Positions 8,340-16,408 of a stretch of 64,000 bases of DNA are shown here, piece after piece (position 1 is the first letter of the stretch; the number at the start of each line of letters is the position of its first letter). The notes beneath the pieces are model-generated. The model worked only from the letters and a program-made list of their open reading frames with translations, did not search any database and was not told the DNA's origin. The translations under genes and the position numbers were made by a program. The stretch covers positions 1-64,000 of the forward strand of contig CALFVF010000001.1 in NCBI GenBank assembly GCA_937928735.1, given 5' to 3'. The stretch is from an uncultured Verrucomicrobiales bacterium (lineage in GTDB: Bacteria > Verrucomicrobiota > Verrucomicrobiia > Verrucomicrobiales > Akkermansiaceae).

Positions 8340-9227
8340 TTAGGCGAGGCGGCTACGGAATGTGAGCTCAGCGATGCTTGACTTATCAAGTTCTCCGAGA
8401 CCCTTTTCCATCAGAGTTTCGTATTGCTTCTGAGTGGCCTTAGAGAGTGGGAGATTGAGCTCATGAGCTTCTGCGAGAGCATTGGCAATGCCACTATCTT
8501 TCGCCGCGTGTGCTGCGGAGAAATAGCACTCGTGATCGCGCAGCTGCATGTCCTCGAAGTCTGTTTCAAGCACCCGTGAGTTAGCACCCGTCTGACTAAA
8601 GACATCTCTGAGAATATTCAGATCAAGCCCCAGAGCCTCACCGAGACCAAGTCCCTCCGCGAGAGCGGCAGTGTTCATATTCATCACCATGTTCACAAGG
8701 GCTTTCACCTTAGAGGCGGAGCCACTGGGGCCAATGTAGCGAAGAGCGGTAGAGAGTTCTTCAAGAAGCGGCTTATTGGCGTGAAATACGTCTTCTTTAC
8801 CACCGATCATTAGATACAGAGTCCCTTCGCGCGCCTGTGTGATACTAGAGGCCATACAAGCTTCTAAAGAATGAGCTCCCACGTTCTCAGCCGCTGCTTC
8901 GATTTCGACTAATACAGCAGGACTAAGTGTGGCACAGTGGATGAAGGTTTTCCCCTCCGCCTGCATGAGGAGATTATCCTTAGGGTCGAGGCAGATAGAG
9001 CGCATCGCCTGATCATCGGTGACCACAGTGAGAATCACCTCAGCACTGGCGGTAATATCTGCTAGCTGTGTCACAGCCTTAGTATCAAGTTCCTTGGCAA
9101 GTTCTTGAGCCGCAGTCACATTGATGTCATAAAGAGCTTTAACCGCATAGCCAGAATCATGGAGATGGCGCGCCATATTCGCACCCATACGGCCTGTACC
9201 TACGATAGAAATAGTTGGTTTTTGCAT
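8340..9227 (-). CDS. NAD(P)-dependent beta-hydroxyacid dehydrogenase (3-hydroxyisobutyrate dehydrogenase-like)
   Basis: 295 residues, the usual family length. A Rossmann fold begins ISIVGTGRMGANMARHL. The substrate loop reads FIHCATLSP where family members usually have D-x-S-T. The catalytic lysine lies in KVKALVNMVMNMNTAALAEG (Lys near 170), followed by the all-alpha C-terminal domain. Enzymes of this group oxidise or reduce 3-hydroxyisobutyrate, tartronate semialdehyde, or succinic semialdehyde/glyoxylate. Which substrate is used here is not evident. The likely operon partner is the hydrolase downstream. Confidence 0.87.
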   Translation of the reverse strand: MQKPTISIVGTGRMGANMARHLHDSGYAVKALYDINVTAAQELAKELDTKAVTQLADITASAEVILTVVTDDQAMRSICLDPKDNLLMQAEGKTFIHCATLSPAVLVEIEAAAENVGAHSLEACMASSITQAREGTLYLMIGGKEDVFHANKPLLEELSTALRYIGPSGSASKVKALVNMVMNMNTAALAEGLGLGEALGLDLNILRDVFSQTGANSRVLETDFEDMQLRDHECYFSAAHAAKDSGIANALAEAHELNLPLSKATQKQYETLMEKGLGELDKSSIAELTFRSRLA

Positions 9228-9313
9228 GTAGAATGGTTAAACCCTCCCAGTGATCGGGTCAACCTCAAGAGGGAAAGAATCTATTGAGGGGAGGATGTCT
9301 ACGCTGTCGGACA

Positions 9314-9751
9314 TTATCGGTGATACGGCTCACCACGCTGCATGGTCGCTACTCGGTACAGTTGTTCGAGGAGAACCACGAGAGCTAGTTCGTGCTGCAA
9401 GGTCAGCGGACTCAGCGCCCAGATGAGATCTGCTTGCTGGCGCAGCTCCTCGGTGTGACCATCTGAGGCGCCGATAAGATAAGACGCCCGTTTCTGTCCC
9501 TGCATCTCCCAAGCTTGGATTTGCTGGAAGAACTGCTCCGTGGTGAGCTGTTTTCCCCGTTCATCGAGCACGATTCTCAGGCTTTTTGTACTAGCATCAT
9601 GCAGGCGCTTAGAGACATCTTCACTGCTGCCGTCCTTGAGATGCTGGATCTGGTACTGGCCGTAGCGTTTGAGGCGCTTGGAATACTCGGAAACACCGTC
9701 TTTGGCATAAGCGAGAGCGGGCTTCCCGGCCACGAGGATATCATGCTTCAT
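9314..9751 (-). CDS. rlmH: 23S rRNA pseudouridine-1915 N3-methyltransferase RlmH
   Basis: 145 residues from ATG 9751 (MKHDILVAG). The track's longer 204-residue start is rejected: its extra N-terminus runs through the foldback element at 9798-9964 and has no family similarity. SPOUT-fold marks are present: LVLDERGKQL-type (here IVLDERGKQLTTEQF), the SAM-binding knot YLIGASDGHTEEL, and the C-terminal LALVVLLEQLYRVATM..GEPYHR that is nearly invariant in RlmH. It methylates pseudouridine in helix 69 of 23S rRNA on assembled 70S ribosomes. It is divergent from recA. Confidence 0.93.
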   Translation of the reverse strand: MKHDILVAGKPALAYAKDGVSEYSKRLKRYGQYQIQHLKDGSSEDVSKRLHDASTKSLRIVLDERGKQLTTEQFFQQIQAWEMQGQKRASYLIGASDGHTEELRQQADLIWALSPLTLQHELALVVLLEQLYRVATMQRGEPYHR

Positions 9752-9797
9752 GACCAGACCATGGAGAGAAAAGAAGAAAGGGAACAGAGAAATGATA

Positions 9798-9964
9798 TAT
9801 AGGGCACTTCTGAAAACCTCATTTTTGAAAACACCACCAGATGGCTCCATCTCTGCGTTGTCCACAATTCTTATGAATGCATTCAAAAGTGATTGTGTTT
9901 GCCTTGATCTGAAACAATCTGGCGGCATTTTTTACCAAAAGCAGGTTTCCAGAAGTGCCCTATA
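9798..9964. mobile_element. Foldback MITE-like element, family 2
   Basis: The outer 22 bases at 9798-9819 and 9943-9964 are inverted repeats with one mismatch (TATAGGGCACTTCTG at the left, CAGAAGTGCCCTATA at the right). Further inner pairs are symmetric about the same centre: CACAAT (9863-9868) with ATTGTG (9892-9897), and a central GAATGCATTC (9875-9884). The whole 167 bases can thus fold on itself. TATA occurs at both ends and may be a target duplication or part of the repeat. There is no coding capacity. It sits in the rlmH/recA divergent spacer. Confidence 0.85.
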
Positions 9965-10004
9965 CTATGCAGAGTAAGCAAAAATGATCGGAAAGGCTCA
10001 AAAT

Positions 10005-10059
10005 TGTAATTATGAACACCATTTAATGGTTGACGCTTCTTAAATAAACGGCCTAATTT
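10005..10059 (+). promoter_or_regulatory. recA promoter with possible SOS operator
   Basis: TTGACG (10030-10035), an 18-base spacer and TAATTT (10054-10059) make a fair sigma-70 promoter 73 bases before the recA ATG. A perfect dyad ACCATT-T-AATGGT (10018-10030) abuts the -35 box. Just upstream, TGTAA-ttat-GAACA (10005-10018) matches 8 of 10 positions of TGTTC-N4-GAACA, which I recall as the verrucomicrobial LexA motif. Either could be the damage-response operator; neither is proven. Confidence 0.5.
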
Positions 10060-10131
10060 GCGTCTGTCAGAAGGGATCATTCTCGATGTTTGATCTCATT
10101 TTACCCTATTTCACTTCACTCTACCGTTCCT

Positions 10132-11172
10132 ATGCCAGCCAACTCAGACGCCTCCGCGAAACAACAAGAAAAAGTCGCCGCCGCGCGTAAAAAAAACCTA
10201 GATCTAGCGATTAACCACATTCAAAAAGAATTCGGTGAAACCGCTATCATGCGCATGGGTGATGAACATCGCGTGGATGTCGATGTCATTGCCACAGGGA
10301 ATCTCCTCATTGACCGCGCACTCGGAGTTGGTGGTTTCCCGAGAGGAAGAATTGTCGAAGTCTTCGGGCCAGAATCTTCAGGTAAAACAACTCTCACCTT
10401 AACAGCGATCGCTCAGGCACAGAAAAAGGGCGGGCTTGCCGCATTTATTGACGTCGAGCACGCCCTAGATCCACAGTACGCGCGTAAATTAGGCGTAAAT
10501 CTCGATGATCTCCTCGTCTCTCAGCCCTCCTCAGGGGAAGAAGCACTCCAGATTTGTGAAACTCTTGTCCGCTCAAATGCCATAGATGTCGTCGTACTCG
10601 ACTCCGTGGCTGCCCTAGTGACCAAGCAGGAACTATCTGGAGAAATTGGTGACTCCACTGTGGGTGCCCAAGCGCGTCTGATGAGTGCCGCGATGAGAAA
10701 GCTCACAGCCTTTATCTCGAAGGCACGCACAGTCTGTATCTTCACCAACCAGATTCGTGAGAAAGTAGGCGTCATGTTTGGTAGTCCAGAGACCACACCA
10801 GGTGGTCGCGCACTCAAGTTCTTTGCCTCAGTGCGTGTTGATATCCGCCGAATCGGCCAGATCAAAGCGACAGATGGCAGCGTGCAGGGAAGTCGCACGA
10901 AGGTGAAAATCGTGAAGAACAAAGTCGCACCACCTTTCCGTGAGGCAGAGTTTGATATCATGTACGATGAAGGGATATCCTCTGTCGGCTCTCTGCTCGA
11001 TCTCGCCCTCGAATATAACTTGGTGCTCAAGCGAGGCAGCTGGTTTAGCTACAATGGCGCCCAACTCGCCCAAGGACGCGACGCCGCAAAAGAAGAGCTC
11101 AAGTCAAACACAGCACTCTACGAAGAGCTGGAAACACTTGTCAAAGAGCGTTTGGCGGAAACTAAAAGCTAG
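10132..11172 (+). CDS. recA: Recombinase RecA
   Basis: 346 residues from ATG 10132 ([12 protein letters not shown]). The track's upstream GTG adds 14 unconserved residues. The Walker A motif is GPESSGKTT near 65-73, Walker [11 protein letters not shown], and loop L1/L2 hallmarks include [14 protein letters not shown] and [14 protein letters not shown] followed by [10 protein letters not shown]. It forms the ATP-dependent filament on single-stranded DNA for homologous recombination and triggers LexA autocleavage. The C-terminal tail is short. It is a single gene with no recX downstream. A promoter with possible operator lies upstream. Confidence 0.98.
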   Translation: MPANSDASAKQQEKVAAARKKNLDLAINHIQKEFGETAIMRMGDEHRVDVDVIATGNLLIDRALGVGGFPRGRIVEVFGPESSGKTTLTLTAIAQAQKKGGLAAFIDVEHALDPQYARKLGVNLDDLLVSQPSSGEEALQICETLVRSNAIDVVVLDSVAALVTKQELSGEIGDSTVGAQARLMSAAMRKLTAFISKARTVCIFTNQIREKVGVMFGSPETTPGGRALKFFASVRVDIRRIGQIKATDGSVQGSRTKVKIVKNKVAPPFREAEFDIMYDEGISSVGSLLDLALEYNLVLKRGSWFSYNGAQLAQGRDAAKEELKSNTALYEELETLVKERLAETKS

Positions 11173-11203
11173 CTAATATTGGGGTAAACATTATTACAAT
11201 AGA

Positions 11204-12121
11204 ATGAAATTAGTTAAAGTTATTCTATTGTTGATGTACATACTTCCCTTAACATTGACTGGAGAACTATCTGTGGAAGAAAGGCATGCTGAGATTCAAA
11301 AAAAATTAAAAACTTATTCTCACCTCCCTTATCCGTATTTTGCTCCTTCCGTTCACATTGCTTATCATCATCCAGAAAACAAAGAACGTTACCTTGCTTA
11401 CTACAACGAGATTACAGTTAAAGAAACATTTGAGCATACTTATTTCTGTGTAGTTGGGTTTGATAAGGGTTATTTAGGAATACAGGATCATGGGAAGAGT
11501 GGAACGATAGCTATTTTTTCTGTATGGGATAAAGGGGGGGGTAAAAATGACGACGATACTGTTGATGATAGCGATCGAACTCAGGTTATTCATAGTAATC
11601 GCAGGGCTGAGAGTAGCCGTTTTGGAGGGGAAGGTTCAGGGGCAAAAACTATCATGCCTTTCAGATGGAGAACTGGTATAACGTATTCTTTCTTGGTGTC
11701 ACTCTCTCCACGGAAACAAGGAACTATTTATACGGCTTGGATTGCAAAAAAAGGACAAGCTTGGAAAAAAATAGCATCCTATCAAACAGTAGACACGCAC
11801 AGCCAGCTTGATGGTTTTTATTCGTTTATTGAAGACTATGTTAGAAATGGGGATACTGGGCAGAGTAAACGAATTGCTAGTTATCCATTTCAAGCGGCAA
11901 TGAATTCAGAAAAAGATTGGCAGCCAATTACCTCCATGTCTGGAACAATTGGCGATGACATTATTCAAAACGGTCATTCAGGAATTCGTGAGAATATTCC
12001 ATATAGTGAAACAGGCGCCAATACGATAGAATATAGTAAAATGCCAAAGGCTTTCCGCCTTAAACATAGAAAAGAAATCCCCTTTGATTTTCCGGATTTA
12101 CCAAAGGATTTTGCAGAGTAA
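11204..12121 (+). CDS. Secreted DUF3472-domain protein
   Basis: 305 residues with an N-terminal signal peptide (KVILLLMYILPLTLTG). The central domain has DUF3472 features: TYFCVVGFDKGYLGIQDHG, IAIFSVWDKG, SSRFGGEGSGAKTIMPFRW, then a DGFYSFIEDYVRNG strand. The family is extracellular and of unknown function, often next to carbohydrate-active genes in Bacteroidota and Planctomycetota-Verrucomicrobiota; none is adjacent here. The gene is visibly richer in AT than recA 31 bases upstream and has its own spacing, which may mean recent acquisition. Confidence 0.85.
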   Translation: MKLVKVILLLMYILPLTLTGELSVEERHAEIQKKLKTYSHLPYPYFAPSVHIAYHHPENKERYLAYYNEITVKETFEHTYFCVVGFDKGYLGIQDHGKSGTIAIFSVWDKGGGKNDDDTVDDSDRTQVIHSNRRAESSRFGGEGSGAKTIMPFRWRTGITYSFLVSLSPRKQGTIYTAWIAKKGQAWKKIASYQTVDTHSQLDGFYSFIEDYVRNGDTGQSKRIASYPFQAAMNSEKDWQPITSMSGTIGDDIIQNGHSGIRENIPYSETGANTIEYSKMPKAFRLKHRKEIPFDFPDLPKDFAE

Positions 12122-12359
12122 ACTAGTAGGAGTGGCTGCTGAACACGAATCTATTTCAGGGTGTTATTATGAGACTAGATCTCTGGAGTGTAAAATACTT
12201 ATGTTGATTGAGGAAGAAGTTGCATTTAGTTACGTGCTATGCGAGATAGTTTCAGACAATGGACGTAAGTGTTAGATAGAGTTTGGCAGAAGAGGTGTTT
12301 GCGCCAGGTGGACAGTTTGTCACGGCTGTTTTGTGTCAGTATAACTTGGTGTGTTATTT
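12122..12359. other. Intergenic stretch, nothing recognised
   Basis: 238 bases between the DUF3472 gene and the convergent CNNM gene. The 63-codon track ORF at 12084-12275 has no protein-like pattern and overlaps the DUF3472 gene in another frame. I see no tRNA, clear hairpin with T-run, or repeat. Confidence 0.5.
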
Positions 12360-13364
12360 TTAACTAAGAGAGATGTCGCGCATGTCTTTGCGGCGGTCTG
12401 TTTCGTCGACAATTTCTCCTGTGAGTTCCTCAATAATGTCCTCAAGAGTGATGACGCCGCCGACACTGCCGAATTCATCGCGCACGATGGCGAGGTGCTG
12501 GCGGTTTTTTTGGAACTGTGGGAGGATTTCATCAGCTAGGGCGTCTTGGGAGACTTCAAAAGGTTTGCTGCTGTAGTTTTCGACTTTGGAGTCATAGTCG
12601 CCACCGACCATGGCGGTGAGTAAGTCGGAGCGCAGAGCTACGCCAATAATGATGTCGATGGACTCACCAATGACAATCATGCGGCTGTGCTCGGACTGGA
12701 TGATGTGGTGCTTAGCTTCTAGCAGTGTGCTGCTGCCTTCGACAGTAGTGAGGGCGATTCTTGGTGTCATGAGCTCTCTGGCTGTGCGGTCATTGAGCTG
12801 AAAGACTCCATTGAGCATCGAGTATTCGTGGGATTCGATCACACCTTCTTTCGCGCCGACTTTCGCTAGGTAGCGGATTTCGCGCTCATTGGTACTGGTT
12901 TCACTGAGGTCGCCAGCGGTGAAGGGCTTGGTGATAAACTCGATTAGGTAGATGGCGGGGGTGAAGAGGGTGGTGAGGAGTTTGATGGGTTTGGCCACAA
13001 AACAGGCAATGGGCTCACAGTGCTTCTCGCCTAAGGTTTTAGGGATGATCTCGGCTATGATGATCATCAAGAAGGTGAAGACTCCTGAGAAAACACCAAT
13101 CCAGTTTGCTCCGAAGACATCAGCGGCGATACTACCCACAACAATACTTCCAATGATGTTAGAGATATTATTAAGAATCACAATCATGGCGATTGGACGA
13201 TTCATGGATTCGCGGATCTCTAGTAGGGCGATGGCACTCGCTTTGCCACTTTCGGCAAGCTGGCGAGCTTTGAGGAGTGGTACAGAGAAGACAGCTGCTT
13301 CGACTCCTGCGCAGATGGCAGAGGCTAATAGGACGATGAGTACTGCGGTGCAGAGTAGTGTCAT
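12360..13364 (-). CDS. CNNM/HlyC-CorC-type membrane protein with CBS pair
   Basis: 334 residues. The N-terminal CNNM (DUF21) domain at ~1-160 holds three to four membrane helices and the diagnostic NNISNIIGSIVVGSIAADVFG and MIIIAEIIPKTLGEK. It is followed by a CBS pair at ~190-325: ARELMTPRIALTTVEGSSTL and the second-repeat FGSVGGVITLEDIIEELTGEI. The C-terminal CorC/HlyC transporter-associated domain found in many relatives is absent, since the protein stops soon after the second CBS. The family is linked to Mg2+ and other divalent-ion efflux or homeostasis, with CBS domains sensing adenine nucleotides. It is monocistronic. Confidence 0.9.
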   Translation of the reverse strand: MTLLCTAVLIVLLASAICAGVEAAVFSVPLLKARQLAESGKASAIALLEIRESMNRPIAMIVILNNISNIIGSIVVGSIAADVFGANWIGVFSGVFTFLMIIIAEIIPKTLGEKHCEPIACFVAKPIKLLTTLFTPAIYLIEFITKPFTAGDLSETSTNEREIRYLAKVGAKEGVIESHEYSMLNGVFQLNDRTARELMTPRIALTTVEGSSTLLEAKHHIIQSEHSRMIVIGESIDIIIGVALRSDLLTAMVGGDYDSKVENYSSKPFEVSQDALADEILPQFQKNRQHLAIVRDEFGSVGGVITLEDIIEELTGEIVDETDRRKDMRDISLS

Positions 13365-13479
13365 AGAGTGTGGTCTTATTCTAGAATAAGTCGCGCTCTG
13401 GGCAATGAGAAATTCTGCCTACATTCATAATCGCGAAAAGAGACGGAAAATTTGTTTTCTGCGAATGGAAGCGGGTTGT

Positions 13480-13962
13480 TTAGCGACTCTCTGTGGTGGC
13501 TTCGGAGAGCTGGACGAGGCTGCCCTCTGGGAGGTCGGCAATTTGAGCGTGGAGTTGGCCGAGAGTTTTGAGGTGTTCGCTGAGTTCTAGGGGTGAAATA
13601 TTGGTAGGCATGTCTTTACCACCGACGCAGAGTGGGAGTCTGTGGGCGTAGCACTGGCCAGCGGCTAGGGGCTCACAATGCTGCTGGCAGGCTGTGAGGT
13701 ATTCGACTTGGAGGTATTCGAGGATGAAGTCTTGGCGTTTGAAAAGGTTTTCTAACTCAGTAGAGTCATTGGCGATTAACCAAGATTTCGCGAGTACGGG
13801 GTCGAAGAAATGGATGCTACCTGTGGGTGAGCTTAGGAATAAGCTGCCCATCTTTGTGGCGATGATGACTGTGTAGGTTTCCTCAAAAAACCATTGCCAT
13901 TCTACGAGAAGATCTGGGTTGGATAAGTAGTCTGGGGAGATTGTTAAGTCAGCACCTGTCAT
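13480..13962 (-). CDS. Tdi1/DUF1851-like (T6SS immunity-type) protein
   Basis: 160 residues from ATG 13962 (MTGADLTISPDYL), 13 bases after the stop of the preceding operon gene; the track's longer start lies inside that gene. It has no signal peptide. The C-terminal half has the pattern of Tdi1-type immunity proteins (DUF1851): AAGQCYAHRLPLCVGGKDMPTNISPLELSEHLKTLGQL, where relatives show G-x-CYG...PALxLGG...hLxILxQL. Family members neutralise GAD/Tde-type effectors or serve unknown roles. No effector gene is adjacent, so this may be an orphan immunity or a domesticated regulatory protein. It is the last gene of the 16404-13480 operon. Confidence 0.55.
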   Translation of the reverse strand: MTGADLTISPDYLSNPDLLVEWQWFFEETYTVIIATKMGSLFLSSPTGSIHFFDPVLAKSWLIANDSTELENLFKRQDFILEYLQVEYLTACQQHCEPLAAGQCYAHRLPLCVGGKDMPTNISPLELSEHLKTLGQLHAQIADLPEGSLVQLSEATTESR

Positions 13963-13975
13963 AGGTCTATGGAGC

Positions 13976-14854
13976 TTAGTTGTAGACAGAGCGAGGGCGC
14001 TCACTGAGGTTATGAATCTCGGCACGTTTCTTTTGGGCGGCAGAGGGGTCGTATTTCGAGGCGCCAAGGACGACGACAGAACCATTCCGATCTGCGGCGA
14101 GGCCTGGTGTGGAGTCAGTAGCTTTCACGTACTCACGCCCGAGAACTTGGCCATCTGGGCCTATTTGGACATGTGCCCAGAGATCAGGTGAAAATGGGAA
14201 GAGGGTGTGGAGGTGGTTATGGCGATCCACTTGGAACTGGGGCTTGCGGAATCGGAGGTATTCACCGAGTTGATAGGTATTAAGGATTTTATCCTTAAGG
14301 GGCTCTCGTATTTGAATGTAGAGATAGCTTTTCTCGTCTTGGGAGGAGATGACGTTGTACTCACGGATCTTTGAGGGGTCAGATGGGTCGCCATAGCGGC
14401 TTCTGAAAATAGAGAGGCCTTTGTTAACGGTGAAAAAGGAGTTGTTAGAGCGGAAGGCGGCACTTTGCTCATCGACGTGAATCGTGGCTCTTATGGAATA
14501 GTTGGCTGGTGTGGTGAGGCCGAAGCTCTGGGAGAGGTCAAAGCTGCTCTGTACTGTCGCTCCTGTATTGACGATGGTGGTGCCGTGGAGGCTATTGCGG
14601 CTGGCGGTGAGTTCTTGGCCGTTTTTTTTGACATCAAATTCGATCCATGAGCGGTTTCTCGTACTAGCTAGTCGCAGGGGTCTGCCCGATTTATTAGTGA
14701 TGGAGACGACGGCTTTGACGTGCTCGTAGGAGACAAAGGTTTTTTTCTCCATCTGGACTCGTACTGAAATCTGGGCCTGCAAATGGCTGCTGAACATGAG
14801 CGCGAGGCTCAAGAGGATGGGTAGAGTGTGGAAAAATCGTTTCATTCGTAACAT
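13976..14854 (-). CDS. Exported protein of unknown function
   Basis: 292 residues from ATG 14854, whose A overlaps the TAA of the upstream gene (TAATG), implying translational coupling. An internal ATG at 14845 (MKRFF) is equally plausible. The signal peptide is RFFHTLPILLSLALMFSSHLQA|Q. Next comes an immunoglobulin-like beta domain (VRVQMEKKTFVSYEHVKAVVSITNKSGRPL), as in proteins that bind or scaffold in the periplasm. A second half contains LYIQIREPLKDKILNTYQLGEYLRFRKP and ends in a basic tail. I do not recognise a named family. Its position in the operon suggests work with the pseudokinase-SUMF1 protein. Confidence 0.75.
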   Translation of the reverse strand: MLRMKRFFHTLPILLSLALMFSSHLQAQISVRVQMEKKTFVSYEHVKAVVSITNKSGRPLRLASTRNRSWIEFDVKKNGQELTASRNSLHGTTIVNTGATVQSSFDLSQSFGLTTPANYSIRATIHVDEQSAAFRSNNSFFTVNKGLSIFRSRYGDPSDPSKIREYNVISSQDEKSYLYIQIREPLKDKILNTYQLGEYLRFRKPQFQVDRHNHLHTLFPFSPDLWAHVQIGPDGQVLGREYVKATDSTPGLAADRNGSVVVLGASKYDPSAAQKKRAEIHNLSERPRSVYN

Positions 14855-16404
14855 TAGTTCGGTGTTGGGTCTTTTACGGTGCGGAAGCCCAGATCGGGGC
14901 GTCGCTCCATGCGTGATTCTACCCATTCGCGCGCAGTGGCGCCATGACGCTGGTTTCTGAGGTAAGATCCTCCACAGAGGATAGGGCGTTTTGGCATGGC
15001 AGGAAAGGCAGGATTTCTCCCGTTGTCACTCGTCCACTCAGTGACATTGCCAGCGAGGCCATAGATTTGATTTTCGGTAATATCATCACCGGCTTGATCC
15101 ACGGGGCCATAAGATGCGGGGATGAGGGAGTCAGGAAGTGTGGATGAGGATGTGAGGGCGGCGTGCCATTCTTCCTGCGTGGGGAGTCTGTGGTGCTTCC
15201 ACTCCGCGTAGGCATAGGCATCGTACCAGTCGATATTAATCACCGGGCTATTGAGATCAAGGCGGAGTTTCACCGGGGAGCTTTCGCCTCGATATGTCCA
15301 GATTTCATGATTTCTGGCGGCCTTGTACATGGCTTCCCAGTCTTCGGGGATATGATTGTTCTTTTCTGCGGGTTGCTCAGGGGAGTCAAAGTTTGTTTCT
15401 GTGCCGAGTTCTTTCGCGGTGCTTAAGAAGTCCAGGAAGACTTTGTACTCGGCGATACTCACTTCGTGAGCGTCGATGAGAAATGCGGTTGTTTTTGTTT
15501 TCCCACCATCATGGGTCGCATATTGGCCTGCTGGGATGTGAACCATCCTGTTGGTTTCGCGTGCTTGCGTGCTCTTGCCTTGGTCTGACTGGGTGATGAA
15601 AAATAGGAGCCCGCCGATAGCGAGTACGGCAGCGAGTATGATGCCTACGCGAGCTGCTGGGTGCATCTGCTGAGAGCCTGTGCTCACGGAGTCAAGGTGT
15701 CCAGAGGATGCATTGAACACTGAGCCACTGAGTTGCTGCTCTATATTCTCCGCGAGTTCTTTAATTTGACCCCACGTAATAGGGATCTCGCGCTCTTCGT
15801 CTGCCATGTGTGTGAGCAGAGAGGTCGTGCGAGTTGCTCCTGGTTCACCGGGGCGCAGGAGACCCAGGAAGGTGTGGGCGAGCATGACTTTATCCTGGGC
15901 GGAGATCTGGTGGTCACGTTCTCCACCGATCGCCATATTGACCATGCGGGTGAGGTACTTGTCCCCGAAGTAAATCTGGTGGGGCTGGATGGGGAGGGAG
16001 GCGATGTTGTTCTTCTCTAGATAGAGGTTTGCTTCCGCGATTTGGCGTAAAATGTGGGCGACATCTTTAGGAGGGATATCGACTCTGGATTCGACGAATT
16101 CCTCGAGTGTGTGGCCGTGTAATTGCTCACGCGCATAGGCGAAGACTTGGTCTTCCTGTATCGCCTCGAAGACAGAGCCGATGAGTGGGTGATCGAGTCT
16201 GGCCTTCGCTCTGATATCGGCGATGAAGTTATTCACTGCCATTTCATCAGAGTGGAGAGAGCGGTTGAGGCTATCAATAATGACATCGCGCTGGACAGAG
16301 ACTTGCTGAGCGAGCCAGGTGCGGACGGCGGCACCTTCGTAGAGTAGGTCTTTGAGCAGGTAATCGCCAATTTGGGTTCCTGTGGTGAGTCGAGAGTCTG
16401 ACAT
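14854..16404 (-). CDS. Pseudokinase-TM-SUMF1 (formylglycine-generating-enzyme-like) fusion
   Basis: 516 residues from ATG 16404 (MSDSRLTTGTQIGDYLL), four bases after the upstream stop; the track's extra 79 residues overlap that gene. Residues ~10-230 look like a Ser/Thr kinase fold, but the ATP loop (LLYEGAAVRTWLA) lacks GxGxxG and the HRDLKPEN position reads SLPIQPHQIYFG, so it is probably inactive. One membrane segment (VGIILAAVLAIGGLLFFITQS) lies near 250-270. The periplasmic part, ~285-515, is a SUMF1/FGE-sulfatase C-type-lectin fold: HIPAGQY, LIDAHEVSIAEYKVFLDF, HHRLPTQEEWHAAL, GLAGNVTEWTSD, CGGSYLRNQ, DLGFRTV. It is more likely a binding or assembly protein than an active formylglycine oxidase. 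Membrane topology is inferred. Confidence 0.82.
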   Translation of the reverse strand: MSDSRLTTGTQIGDYLLKDLLYEGAAVRTWLAQQVSVQRDVIIDSLNRSLHSDEMAVNNFIADIRAKARLDHPLIGSVFEAIQEDQVFAYAREQLHGHTLEEFVESRVDIPPKDVAHILRQIAEANLYLEKNNIASLPIQPHQIYFGDKYLTRMVNMAIGGERDHQISAQDKVMLAHTFLGLLRPGEPGATRTTSLLTHMADEEREIPITWGQIKELAENIEQQLSGSVFNASSGHLDSVSTGSQQMHPAARVGIILAAVLAIGGLLFFITQSDQGKSTQARETNRMVHIPAGQYATHDGGKTKTTAFLIDAHEVSIAEYKVFLDFLSTAKELGTETNFDSPEQPAEKNNHIPEDWEAMYKAARNHEIWTYRGESSPVKLRLDLNSPVINIDWYDAYAYAEWKHHRLPTQEEWHAALTSSSTLPDSLIPASYGPVDQAGDDITENQIYGLAGNVTEWTSDNGRNPAFPAMPKRPILCGGSYLRNQRHGATAREWVESRMERRPDLGFRTVKDPTPN

Positions 16405-16408
16405 GAGG

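Noticed and set aside
9752-9928. Longer RlmH start (204 residues)
   Set aside because: The extra N-terminus reads through the foldback element and has no family similarity; ATG 9751 gives the normal length.
10521-11030. 169-codon minus-strand ORF opposite recA
   Set aside because: Antisense shadow of recA with no protein-like pattern.
12084-12275. 63-codon ORF after the DUF3472 gene
   Set aside because: It overlaps DUF3472 in another frame and shows no domain or ribosome site.
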